DNA of 64,000 nucleotides, taken from the NCBI RefSeq assembly GCF_004363075.1, contig NZ_SNYN01000002.1:186001-250000 (forward strand), in the 5' to 3' direction. The stretch is from Actinorugispora endophytica (GTDB taxonomy: Bacteria > Actinomycetota > Actinomycetes > Streptosporangiales > Streptosporangiaceae). Of the stretch, positions 33,920-42,096 are shown piece by piece. The first letter of the stretch is position 1, and each line of letters opens with the position of its first letter. The notes below the pieces were generated by a model. That model saw nothing but the letters and a program-made list of their open reading frames with translations, was not told the origin of the DNA and ran no database searches. The position numbers were made by a program, and so were the translations under genes.

Positions 33920-35206
33920 TCAGCCGAGGGCGGCGAGTTTTCCCTCCAGCACCGACCGCTCGCTTCCGTTGCCGCACAGCCGCACGGCGAGCTCCAGTTC
34001 GACGCGGGCCTCCCCGGTGCGTCCCAGGCGGGTGAGCAGCTCACCGCGGACACCCGGCAGCAGGTGCGAGTTCGGGAGCGCCCCGGCGGCCGCCAGCCCG
34101 TCCACGATCGGCAGCGCCGCGGCCGGCCCCCGGGCCATGGAGACCGCCACCGCCCGGTTGAGGTCGACCACCGGTGACGGCGCGAGCCGGCCGAGCGCCT
34201 CGTAGACGAGCACGACGCGCTCCCAGTCCGTCGCGCCGACCGACGGAGCGAGCGCGTGGCACTCGGCGATCGCCGCCTGCAGGCCGTAGGCGCCCAGGCC
34301 CCGGCCGGCGCGCTCCGCGCGGGCCAGGGCGGCCCGCCCCCGGCGGATCGCGGCGCGGTCCCAGCGGCGGCGGTCCTGGTGCTCCAGCAGCACGGGCCGC
34401 CCGTCCGCCCCGGTGCGGGCGGGGAAACGCGCCGCCGTCAGCTCGAGCAGCGCCAGCAGGCCGTGGACCTCGGGCTCCTCCGGCACCAGCCGGGCCAGCA
34501 CGCGCGCCAGCCGCTGGGCCTCGCCCGCGAGGCCGGGCCGGAGCAGGTCGTCGCCCGAGCTGGCCGAGGACCCTTCGGTGAAGATCAGGTAGACCACGTT
34601 GAGCACCGAGCCGAGCCGCTCGGCCCGCTCCCCGGCCGACGGCACCTCGAACGGCACCCGGGCCGCTCCGAGGGCCTTCTTCGCCCGGGTGATCCGGGCC
34701 TGCACGGTAGCGGTCGGGACGAGGAGCGCCTTGGCGATCTCGTCGCTGGTCAGACCGCCGACGACCCGCAGGGTGAGCGCCACCCTCGCCTCCCGGGGCA
34801 GCACGGGATGGCAGGAGACGAACATCAGCGCGAGCACGTCGTCGTCGATCCGGTCCGGATCCCACAAGACCTCCTCGGCGTCCCGGACCGGATCGGCGGG
34901 CGCGCCCCCCGAGGAGGCGCCGCCCTCACCCAGGTCGCGGGCGAGGACGGCGTACCTCTCGTCACGGGCGGCGCGCCGGCGGAACACGTCGATCGCGCGG
35001 CGCCGGCCGACCGTGAGCAGCCACCCCGCCGGGTTCCGGGGCACGCCCTCGCGCGGCCAGGTCACCAGTGCCTCGGCCAGCGCCTCCTGACCGAGGTCCT
35101 CGGCCAGCGCGAAGTCGCCGGTGTACCGCGCGAGCGCGCCGACGATCCGCGCGGAGTCGATCCGCCAGACGGCGGCGACGGCCTCGCGGCCGGTGGGGTC
35201 GGCCAT
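33920..35206 (-). CDS. ECF42-type RNA polymerase sigma factor
   Basis: A 428-residue sigma factor. Region 2 is at residues ~20-80 (YTGDFALAEDLGQEALAEAL), region 4 at ~125-185 (LTSDEIAKALLVPTATVQAR) and a ~230-residue C-terminal helical/TPR-like extension follows (VVYLIFTEGSSASSGDDLLR, RWDRAAIRRGRAALARAERA). This long extension defines ECF42, which lacks an anti-sigma factor and is controlled through the extension. It is followed upstream by a YCII/DGPF gene with only 15 bases between them, the classical ECF42 arrangement. Both YCII genes in the window carry the same promoter. Confidence 0.95.
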   Translation of the reverse strand: MADPTGREAVAAVWRIDSARIVGALARYTGDFALAEDLGQEALAEALVTWPREGVPRNPAGWLLTVGRRRAIDVFRRRAARDERYAVLARDLGEGGASSGGAPADPVRDAEEVLWDPDRIDDDVLALMFVSCHPVLPREARVALTLRVVGGLTSDEIAKALLVPTATVQARITRAKKALGAARVPFEVPSAGERAERLGSVLNVVYLIFTEGSSASSGDDLLRPGLAGEAQRLARVLARLVPEEPEVHGLLALLELTAARFPARTGADGRPVLLEHQDRRRWDRAAIRRGRAALARAERAGRGLGAYGLQAAIAECHALAPSVGATDWERVVLVYEALGRLAPSPVVDLNRAVAVSMARGPAAALPIVDGLAAAGALPNSHLLPGVRGELLTRLGRTGEARVELELAVRLCGNGSERSVLEGKLAALG

Positions 35207-35221
35207 CTCGTGTCGATCCGC

Positions 35222-35641
35222 TCAGAGCTGGCCGGTGGCCTCGCGCCAGGCCCGCTCCTTCTGGATCCACTCGTTGTCCTGCGGGAACTCGTCGATCGAG
35301 GCGACCCGGCGGATCTCGGTCCTGAAGCCCGGTCCGGTGATCGGCAACCGCTTGGCCCACTCGACGGCCTCCTCCTTCGAAGCCACGTCGAGGATGTAGA
35401 ACCCGCCGAACAGCTCCTTGGTCTCGCCGTACGGGCCGTCGCTGACCACGGGCGGCTCGGAGGAGTGGTCGACGACCACGCCCTCGGCGGCGTCGTCAAG
35501 GCCCTCCGCGGCGACCAGCACACCGGCCCGGATCAGCTCGTCGTTGTACCTGCCCATGGTCTCGATCATCTCGTGGAAGTCGATGTCCGCCATCTTCGCG
35601 GAGGCCTCGTCGGTGGCGCGCATGACCAGCATGTACTTCAT
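35222..35641 (-). CDS. YCII-related (DGPF) domain protein 2
   Basis: A 139-residue DGPF/YCII protein (MKYMLVMRATDEASAKMADI, SDGPYGETKELFGGFYILDV). It directly precedes the ECF42 sigma gene in the same direction, 15 bases apart, so they form an operon. The fold is ferredoxin-like and the activity is unknown. The promoter sits inside the last codons of the upstream methyltransferase gene and has the predicted ECF42 elements, so the sigma factor probably drives its own operon. Confidence 0.93.
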   Translation of the reverse strand: MKYMLVMRATDEASAKMADIDFHEMIETMGRYNDELIRAGVLVAAEGLDDAAEGVVVDHSSEPPVVSDGPYGETKELFGGFYILDVASKEEAVEWAKRLPITGPGFRTEIRRVASIDEFPQDNEWIQKERAWREATGQL

Positions 35642-35687
35642 GGCTCTGTCTCCCTGAACAGTCCGGGCCCCTGTGCGGGCCCCTCAT

Positions 35688-35721
35688 CCCTAGGTCGAAC
35701 GGGAACGCCGCCGATCGACAC
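35688..35721 (-). promoter_or_regulatory. predicted ECF42 promoter 2
   Basis: On the minus strand GTGTCGAT, 12 bases, CGTTCGAC, then AGGG: identical elements and spacing to 25987-26020. It overlaps the stop codon of the DUF574-type methyltransferase gene (35690). Confidence 0.78.
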
Positions 35722-36622
35722 GACCGCCGGTCTTTTCTCGAGGGGTCCCGACAGCGTAGGGCACGCCGTCCGGAGGCGGGCGGACCGACGCCGCTGCTTC
35801 AGCGGAGGCCGCCGTGGGGTGGTCGAGGCGGCCGACGCCGGCGAGGACCCAGGCCTGTTCGGGGGTCCAGGTGGGTTCGTTGGGGGCGGGGCGCCAGTGG
35901 CCGACGTGGACGAGGCCGGGGTCGAGCAGGCGCAGGCCGGTGAGGAAGCGGGCGATCTCCTCGGGGGAGCGGGTCCTCCCGGGCGGGGAGAGGGTGGCGT
36001 AGAGCTGGTCCAGGCGGGCGGCCTGGTCGGGGGCGACGGTGTTGTCGGGGTGGCTGACGGCCAGGTAGGAGCCGGGGGCGACGCGGGCGCGCAGGGCGGC
36101 CACCGCGTCGTGGGGACGGTCGTCGTCGCCGAGGAAGGCCAGGACCGAGGACAGGATGAGCGCGACCGGGCGGGTGAGGTCGATGAGGCCGGTCACCTCG
36201 GGGTGGTCCAGGATGCGGTGGGGGTCGCGCAGGTCGCCGTGCACCACCCGGACCCGGGGGTTCTCGGTGAGAAGGGCGCGGCAGTGGGCCAGGACCAGGT
36301 GGTCGTTGTCGACGTAGACCACCCGCGCGGCGGGGGCGGCCGTCTGGGCGATGGTGTGGGTGTTGCCGGTGGTGGGCAGGCCCGAGCCGATGTCGAGGAA
36401 CTGGGCGATGCCGGCTTCGCCGGCCAGGTGGGTGACGACGCGGCCCAGCCACGCGCGGGTGGCCAGTGCCATGGTGGTCAGGCCGGGGATGGTGTCGGTG
36501 AGTTCCCGGACGGCGGCGCGGTCGACCTCGAAGTTGTCCTTGCCGCCCACGAGGAAGTCGTGGACCCGGGCGGGGGAGGGGTTGTAGAAGTCGATCTCGG
36601 GTTCGGGGGGGTGCGCGGTCAT
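35690..36622 (-). CDS. DUF574/Methyltransf_19 SAM-dependent methyltransferase
   Basis: A 310-residue member of the actinomycete-specific PF04672 family. It begins with the family's block NPSPARVHDFLVGGKDNFEV, followed by the SAM motif QFLDIGSGLPTTGNTH near residue 76 and VVYVDNDHLVLAHCRALL. These proteins occur in many copies in Streptomyces-like genomes and their substrates are unknown. The 3' end carries a ~20-residue Arg-rich tail that doubles as the ECF42 promoter of the next gene. It starts at ATG 36622. Confidence 0.92.
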   Translation of the reverse strand: MTAHPPEPEIDFYNPSPARVHDFLVGGKDNFEVDRAAVRELTDTIPGLTTMALATRAWLGRVVTHLAGEAGIAQFLDIGSGLPTTGNTHTIAQTAAPAARVVYVDNDHLVLAHCRALLTENPRVRVVHGDLRDPHRILDHPEVTGLIDLTRPVALILSSVLAFLGDDDRPHDAVAALRARVAPGSYLAVSHPDNTVAPDQAARLDQLYATLSPPGRTRSPEEIARFLTGLRLLDPGLVHVGHWRPAPNEPTWTPEQAWVLAGVGRLDHPTAASAEAAASVRPPPDGVPYAVGTPREKTGGRVDRRRSRST

Positions 36623-36955
36623 CGTGTGGGCCTTCGGTGTGCGGGCGGCTGGAGCGGCGGGCGGACGGGTGGCGGATGCGGGTGGCCGTGGCGCGGCGGG
36701 GCTGTGACCTGGTGAGGTGCGAAGCCCTTGCCCCCAACTCTCCCCGTTTCAGGGGCGGGAGAGGGATGAATTCGCCAGAGTGGTCGGTGAAGGGGGCCGG
36801 CGAAACGATCCACTGGTCCCGCTCCGTGTCGGCTCGGGTGATCTGTCCGGGGCGTCGGCGGGCCCGGCCGGTACGGGTGCGCCCGCCGATCGCGTGGTCC
36901 ACCGGGCCGGCGGCGCCACGTGGTTGCACCGGGCGTCGAGGGGCAGTCCATAGGT
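36623..36955. other. gap without a convincing gene
   Basis: Short frames are open on the + strand but lack ribosome sites and give Arg/Pro-rich peptides. The stretch probably contains the promoters of the divergent flanking genes. I see no repeat in it. Confidence 0.4.
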
Positions 36956-37684
36956 GTGGCACGACGACCGACCGCTCCACGTGAGGCGGGAGAACCCCTG
37001 CCCAGGCTGCCGGCCGCGCTGTTCCGCCGCCTCGCGCGGGCGCGCCGGGCGCGCGCGTTCCATCCCCGGGGCCTGTGGCTCACCGGGGAGCTGACCGCCG
37101 GAACAGGCGGGCTCCTCCCGCTGCCCGAGGGAACCAGACCGGTGGTCGCCCGCCTCTCCAAGGGAGCGGGAGTCCCCGGCGGGGGCGCGGACGTCCTGGG
37201 ACTCGCGGTGCGGATCCCGCACGGGGAGGGCCTCGACGGCCCGTGGGACCTCGCCCTGTCCGCTTCGGGAATCGGAAGGCTCACCCGCCTCCTCCCGCTG
37301 CCCGCGCGCGGCTGGGGCCGGGCCCGCTACGGCAGCCTCGTCCCCTACCGCAGCGAGGGCCGGGCGGTGTGGCTGCTCGCGGTGCCGCGCGGCGGGGACC
37401 CGGTGGCCCCGGCCTCCCTGGGCCGACTGGAGCGGCGGGTGCGCGCCCGGCCGCTGCGGTTCACCCTGCTGGCGGGGGCGGCGCGCGGCGGCTGGCGGCC
37501 GGTCGCGCGGCTGACCCTGGACACCGTGCTGCCCGAGGCCGGACGCCTCTCCTTCGACCCGGTCCTGAACCGCCCTCCGGGGCTGGAGATGGCACCCCGC
37601 TGGCTGGCCGAGGCGCGTGAGGCCGCGTACCGGGGCAGCAGGAGCGGCCGCCGCGCCCCCGAAGAGCCGCGGCGCCGCTCCTGA
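36956..37684 (+). CDS. catalase-superfamily-like / phosphodiesterase-annotated protein
   Basis: A 242-residue protein with FHPRGLWLTGELTAG near residue 40, RPVVARLSKGAGVPGGGADV and LGLAVRIP blocks. These recall the small catalase-related heme-fold proteins of actinomycetes, often named phosphodiesterase in databases without proof. The heme-ligand Tyr region of true catalases is not evident. The start is uncertain: GTG 36956 is used here, with a GAGGGG site 12 bases before it; GTG 36920 is an alternative. A Rho-independent terminator follows the stop. Confidence 0.65.
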   Translation: MARRPTAPREAGEPLPRLPAALFRRLARARRARAFHPRGLWLTGELTAGTGGLLPLPEGTRPVVARLSKGAGVPGGGADVLGLAVRIPHGEGLDGPWDLALSASGIGRLTRLLPLPARGWGRARYGSLVPYRSEGRAVWLLAVPRGGDPVAPASLGRLERRVRARPLRFTLLAGAARGGWRPVARLTLDTVLPEAGRLSFDPVLNRPPGLEMAPRWLAEAREAAYRGSRSGRRAPEEPRRRS

Positions 37685-37715
37685 GCGGTCCCGGCCGCGC
37701 CGTACGCGCTTCGTC

Positions 37716-37740
37716 AGCCGATCGGCGCGGTCGGCTTTTT
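37716..37740 (+). terminator. Rho-independent terminator
   Basis: AGCCGA pairs with TCGGCT around a 9-base loop and is followed by a T run (37736-37740). This is one of the few classical terminators in the window. Confidence 0.75.
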
Positions 37741-37868
37741 ATGGAAATGTCCGCTCTTTGCCGGAAGATTCGGGAGTTCGCTCCATTTAAGGAAATCCCG
37801 GGTATTCTCTTTTCGGTCGACTTCGTGGAGCGAATCCCGTCCTCCTCCCGCGGAGTCCCGGAGTGGTT

Positions 37869-37952
37869 CCGTTTCTCTCGGCGATCTTGACCTTTTCGGG
37901 GTCTCAGCCGCCTCCGAGACCCCGAAAAGGTCAAGATCACCGAGAGAAACGG
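37869..37952. repeat. long intergenic palindrome, copy E
   Basis: Arms 37869-37905 and 37916-37952 pair at 36 of 37 positions, the longest copy of the family. The loop AGCCGCCTCC is in the orientation of copy D. It lies in the 460-base gap before the lipocalin/prenyl-synthase fusion gene. The rest of the gap has an AT-richer promoter-like part (37740-37830). Confidence 0.92.
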
Positions 37953-38144
37953 ACGCCACCCGAAAAAGGCGTGAATTGTATCTTCCGGCGCGTGCGGATG
38001 TCGGCTGTTTTCCCCTTCCGGCCATATTCCCGCCGTATCCCGAATGGCGGCGGGAAATGCTGTTGGATCGGAGTCGCGCCATCGCCGCCGTTCTCGGGCG
38101 GCGGGCGGTCGGAGCGGTGCCGGACACAGCAGGGGGACGGGAAA

Positions 38145-40415
38145 TTGGCGAATGAACCAGGGGCCGTGCGGCGCGAGGAGCGGTCCGTCCACGGGACGTC
38201 TCCGGACCCCGCCGTCCTCGACCTCCCGCACTCGGGCGACGGAGCCGAGTGGTGGTGGTTCCACGCCCGCCTGAACGACGGCGACGGCGACTTCGGGCTC
38301 GTCCTCCGCTTCCTCCGGCACCGGACCCGGCGGCCCGACGGAACCCCGCTGGACTCCCACGCCGTGGCGTGGTACCGCAGCGACACCGGCCCAGGGACGC
38401 ACGCCGGGGAGTCGTGGATCGACGAGGGCTGCGTGGAACTGGCCCGGGCACTCGCCCGCGGCGACGGCGCCCTCGACCCGCGGGTCCGCGAGGCGGTGCT
38501 CGGCGGACTGGCACCGGGGCGGGCGCCGCTTCCCGACAGGGGGCTCCCGCGCCCGGTCCGCGTCGGCGGACAGCGGCTCGACCTGGACTTCGGCGGCGTG
38601 GGGCGGCTGACCAAGGACGACGGCGGCGCCTACGTCGCCGAGGCCGACGGCGAGCACAGCGGCTTCCGTCTGCGCCTGGCCCCGGAGAAGCCCGCCGTCG
38701 CCCAGTTCCCGGGCGGGGCCGGGGGCCGCTCCGGGGACGGCGCGACGCGCTCCTACAGCGTGCCGCGCCTGGTCGTCGAGGGGACCTTCCGCCGGGGCGG
38801 GTGCACCGCGCGGGTGCGCGGCCGGGGCCGGTACGAGCGTGCCTTCGGCGGCCCCTGGCACCTCCTGGAGGACGGACAGCGGGGCCCCGACCCCGTGTGG
38901 ACCTGGGCCGGGCTGCGCCTGGACAACGGGTGGGACGTCACCGTCGCCGACATCGGCCACACCGACGCCGCCACCGGGGAGACCACTCCGCACGCCCGCG
39001 GCGCGGTCCTCTCCTCCCCCGACGGGGACCGGGTCGAAGCCTCCGCGACCCTGCGCGGTTCACGGCCGTGGACCTCCCTCGCCACGCTCAACACCTACGA
39101 CACCGGCTGCGACGTCGAGGTCCCCGAACTGGACCTGCGCCTGCGGGTCAGGGCGTGGTTCCCCCGCCAGGAGGCGCGGTCGCTGGTGTTCGGCTCGGGG
39201 ATGCTGGAGGCCGACGCCGACGTCGAGGGCACCATGGCCGGAAGGCCGGTGCGCGGCGGCGGGCTCCTGGCGGTGCTCCCCTCCAACCGGATCGGCGACT
39301 TCGAGCGCTACATCACCCGCGTCCGCGACACCACCCTCGAGGAGATCGACCACCTCTACCCCGAGACGCCCGACCACGGCGCGCTGGCCGCCGTGGCCGG
39401 GATGGAGGACCGGCCCGGGGAGCTGGACGGGCTGGTCGTCGAGGACCTGCACGCGTCGCTCGTGCGCCCGATGCGCCACGCCACCGACGGCCTGGGCAGG
39501 AGCTGGCGCTCCTATGTCGGAACGGCCGCCATCGAGCTGTGCGGGGCCGACAGCGAACCGTACCGCCCGCTGCTGGCCGCCACCGAGCTCCTGCACACGG
39601 GCTGCCTCGTGGTCGACGACGTCGAGGACCGCTCCCCCCTGCGGCGCGGCCGCCCGGCGGTCCACACCGTCTTCGGCGACCCCACCGCCGTCAACGCCGC
39701 CACCGCCGCCTACTTCGCCTTCGACCAGGTGCTGCGCCGGGTGCTGCCCGAGGACGACCGGCTGCGCCTGCGCGTCTACCAGACCTACCTGCGGGCGCTG
39801 CGGTGCGGCCACGCCGGCCAGGCCATCGACATCACCGGCCACCGGTCGGCGATGGACACCGCCGTGGCCACCGGCGACGCCGAGCCCGTCCTGCGCCGCG
39901 TCCGCGTCACCCACCGGCTCAAGACCGCGGCCCCCGTGCGCGCGATCGCCGAGATCGGCGCGCTGATCGCGGGGGCCGACGAGGAGCGGCTGCGCGCCAT
40001 GGGCGACTACTTCGACGCGGTCGGCCTGGCCTACCAGATCAGCGACGACGTGATCGACCTGCGAGGCGTCACGGTCCGGGACCGCGACGGCCGCGCGAGG
40101 CCGACCAAGCACACCGCCGAGGACCTGAGGGCGGGCAAGGTCACCATGCCGCTGGCCCACGCCGTGGCGCTCGTGCCGGGACCGCGCATGCGCGAGATGT
40201 GGCGCGCCGTGCGCGACGGGGACGCCGACGAGGCCGCCGCCGCGCCGATCGCCCGGGAACTCCAGGACTGCGGCGCGGTCGCCGCGTGCGAGGACGAGGC
40301 CCGGCGCCTCGTCGACCAGGCGTGGAAACCCCTCCAGGACCTGGTCCCCTGCAGCTGGCACTCCGTCATCGCCCGCGCGCTGGGCGTCTACGCCGCCCGG
40401 CGCGAGCGCGAGTGA
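38145..40415 (+). CDS. lipocalin/CrtC-like domain fused to polyprenyl diphosphate synthase
   Basis: A 756-residue fusion. Residues ~1-385 are a double-lipocalin domain of the CrtC/AttH type: AEWWWFHARLNDGDGDFGLV at 34-53, then SYSVPRLVVEGTFRRGG, FGGPWHLLEDG and WTWAGLRLDNGWDVTVADIG, and GGGLLAVL. Such domains include carotenoid 1,2-hydratases and pericyclases. Residues ~386-756 are a trans-prenyl synthase with both Asp-rich motifs: DDVED at 491-495 (followed by RRGRP) and DDVID at 634-638, plus GKVTMPL. TTG 38145 follows AGGGGG by eight bases. It overlaps or nearly abuts an ABC exporter. Likely role: make a prenyl chain and modify it in one protein. Confidence 0.85.
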   Translation: MANEPGAVRREERSVHGTSPDPAVLDLPHSGDGAEWWWFHARLNDGDGDFGLVLRFLRHRTRRPDGTPLDSHAVAWYRSDTGPGTHAGESWIDEGCVELARALARGDGALDPRVREAVLGGLAPGRAPLPDRGLPRPVRVGGQRLDLDFGGVGRLTKDDGGAYVAEADGEHSGFRLRLAPEKPAVAQFPGGAGGRSGDGATRSYSVPRLVVEGTFRRGGCTARVRGRGRYERAFGGPWHLLEDGQRGPDPVWTWAGLRLDNGWDVTVADIGHTDAATGETTPHARGAVLSSPDGDRVEASATLRGSRPWTSLATLNTYDTGCDVEVPELDLRLRVRAWFPRQEARSLVFGSGMLEADADVEGTMAGRPVRGGGLLAVLPSNRIGDFERYITRVRDTTLEEIDHLYPETPDHGALAAVAGMEDRPGELDGLVVEDLHASLVRPMRHATDGLGRSWRSYVGTAAIELCGADSEPYRPLLAATELLHTGCLVVDDVEDRSPLRRGRPAVHTVFGDPTAVNAATAAYFAFDQVLRRVLPEDDRLRLRVYQTYLRALRCGHAGQAIDITGHRSAMDTAVATGDAEPVLRRVRVTHRLKTAAPVRAIAEIGALIAGADEERLRAMGDYFDAVGLAYQISDDVIDLRGVTVRDRDGRARPTKHTAEDLRAGKVTMPLAHAVALVPGPRMREMWRAVRDGDADEAAAAPIARELQDCGAVAACEDEARRLVDQAWKPLQDLVPCSWHSVIARALGVYAARRERE

Positions 40416-40456
40416 CCGCCCCGCCCGGCCCCGACCCGACGCAGAAAGGCCAGCAG

Positions 40457-41101
40457 GTGCCCGACCCCCTGCCCACACTCCAGGTCAACGACGTGCACAA
40501 GTCCTACGGCGCGCACCACGTGCTCCGGGGGGTCGACATGGAGCTGCCCCCGGGCCGCCTGGCCGGGGTCGTCGGCGAGAACGGCTCCGGCAAGTCCACG
40601 CTGCTGCGCGTCCTCGCCGGCCGGCTCGCCCCCGACCGGGGCACGGTCGCCTACCCCGGCGGCCTGGGGTACTGCCCCCAGCACACCGTGCTCAACCCCG
40701 CCTTCACCGTCGACCAGCACCTGCGCTTCTTCCAGGTCGCCTACGACCTTCCCACGCTCGACCGCGCCCGCGAACTGCTGGACGTCCTCGGCTTCGCCGG
40801 CTACCGCCGCCACCGGGTGTCCGCGCTCAGCGGCGGGACCCGGCAGAAGCTCAACCTCACCCTGGCCCTCATGCACGACCCTCCCCTGCTCCTGCTGGAC
40901 GAGCCCTACCAGGGCTTCGACTGGGAGACCTACGAGCGCTTCTGGGACCTGGCGGCCGAGCTGCGCGACCGCGGCCGCTCGGTCCTCGTGGTCTCCCACA
41001 TCGCCTTCGACACCGCCCGGTTCGACGTCCTGTGGCGGCTGGACGAGGGCCGCCTGGCCGACGGGACCCGCGGCCCCGGCGCCCTGACGGGAAGGGGGTG
41101 A
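40457..41101 (+). CDS. ABC transporter ATP-binding protein
   Basis: A 214-residue ABC ATPase: Walker A GENGSGKST at 40-48, Q-loop CPQ at 73-75, signature LSGGTRQK at 124-131, Walker B LLLLDEP at 144-150 and switch His in VSHIAF at 181. The sequence fits the ABC-2 exporter class (CcmA/NatA/DrrA-like). GTG 40457 follows AAAGG; an earlier GTG at 40412 would overlap the fusion gene's stop by four bases, so coupling is likely either way. It energises the permease encoded next and probably exports the product of the fusion enzyme. Confidence 0.92.
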   Translation: MPDPLPTLQVNDVHKSYGAHHVLRGVDMELPPGRLAGVVGENGSGKSTLLRVLAGRLAPDRGTVAYPGGLGYCPQHTVLNPAFTVDQHLRFFQVAYDLPTLDRARELLDVLGFAGYRRHRVSALSGGTRQKLNLTLALMHDPPLLLLDEPYQGFDWETYERFWDLAAELRDRGRSVLVVSHIAFDTARFDVLWRLDEGRLADGTRGPGALTGRG

Positions 41102-41103
41102 CC

Positions 41104-42096
41104 GTGCGACGCGCCTGGACGCGCTACTCCACCGCCACCGCCTACGCGGTCACCGAGCACCTGCGCAACCGGTTGGCACTGGTCCTCGTCGTCTTCTTCG
41201 TCCCCCTCTGGATCACCCTGGTCACCGTGGTGATCGCCGACACCGACGTGCGGTTCTTCCTGCGGGCCTCCGACCAGACCGTCACCGTGCACGGCAACCA
41301 CGTCAGCAAGGTCTCGGGCGCCATCAACGCCGTCACGCTGATCGTGGGCTTCATGATGTTCGTCGTCACCTACCGCTCCGCGGGGTTCGACCAGCGCCTG
41401 GCCATGGCCGGCTACCCCCGCGCCTCCCTGCTGGCGGCCAAGCTCACCGCGCTGCTGGCCGCCGCCGCGGTGGTGTGCGCGTACGCGGTGGCGGTGATCT
41501 GCCTCCACTGGGTCCCCGAGCAGCCCGTGCTGCTGTGGGCGTCCCTCCTCGGCGCGGCCCTGGCCTTCGGCGGCATCGGGGTCATGCTGGGGGCGCTGCT
41601 GCGCGGCGAACTGGAGGGCATGTTCGTCATCATCATGCTCAGCATCATCGACATGGGGCTGCAGAACCCCGTCGCCAACCCGGCCTCCGACAGCGACGTG
41701 GTCCGCTACCTGCCGTCCTACGGGACCATGCAGACCGGGGTCGCCGCCGGGTTCCTCGACACCACGCCAGTGCTCCACCTGCTCCTGGGGCCGCTGTGGT
41801 TCCTCGGCGCCGTCGTCGTGGCCGGGACCGCGTTCAGGCTGCGCACCCGCGACCGCAGGCGCGTCCTCGTCCGGCTCCCCGGCCGGAGGCGGCGCGCCGA
41901 AGGCCCCGGCGCGGACGAGCGGGGGGCGGGGACCGGTACGAGCACGCCCGCCGCAGGGGCCCGGCCCTCCCCGTTCTCCGCCGGGGAGCCAGGAGGGTCG
42001 CCCCTGTTTCGACGGCCGCGCCGCAGGAAGTGTCCGGACACCGGCGGACCTCACGGCACCGGCGAGGCCGCCCCGACACGACAGGAGCCCGGATGA
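41104..42096 (+). CDS. ABC-2-type permease
   Basis: A 330-residue membrane protein with about six helices (for example LALVLVVFFVPLWITLVTVV, INAVTLIVGFMMFVVTYRS, ALLAAAAVVCAYAVAVICLH, LHLLLGPLWFLGAVVVAGTA) and a cytosolic, Arg/Pro-rich C-terminal tail of ~75 residues. It is the permease half of the exporter whose ATPase is encoded immediately upstream. GTG 41104 is chosen over GTG 41098 on ribosome-site spacing; both are compatible with coupling. The stop overlaps the next gene's ATG (ATGA). Confidence 0.88.
   Translation: MRRAWTRYSTATAYAVTEHLRNRLALVLVVFFVPLWITLVTVVIADTDVRFFLRASDQTVTVHGNHVSKVSGAINAVTLIVGFMMFVVTYRSAGFDQRLAMAGYPRASLLAAKLTALLAAAAVVCAYAVAVICLHWVPEQPVLLWASLLGAALAFGGIGVMLGALLRGELEGMFVIIMLSIIDMGLQNPVANPASDSDVVRYLPSYGTMQTGVAAGFLDTTPVLHLLLGPLWFLGAVVVAGTAFRLRTRDRRRVLVRLPGRRRRAEGPGADERGAGTGTSTPAAGARPSPFSAGEPGGSPLFRRPRRRKCPDTGGPHGTGEAAPTRQEPG

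Noticed and set aside
36637-36984. 115-residue + strand frame between the methyltransferase and the catalase-like gene
   Set aside because: No ribosome site, Arg-rich random composition, overlaps the better-supported downstream gene.
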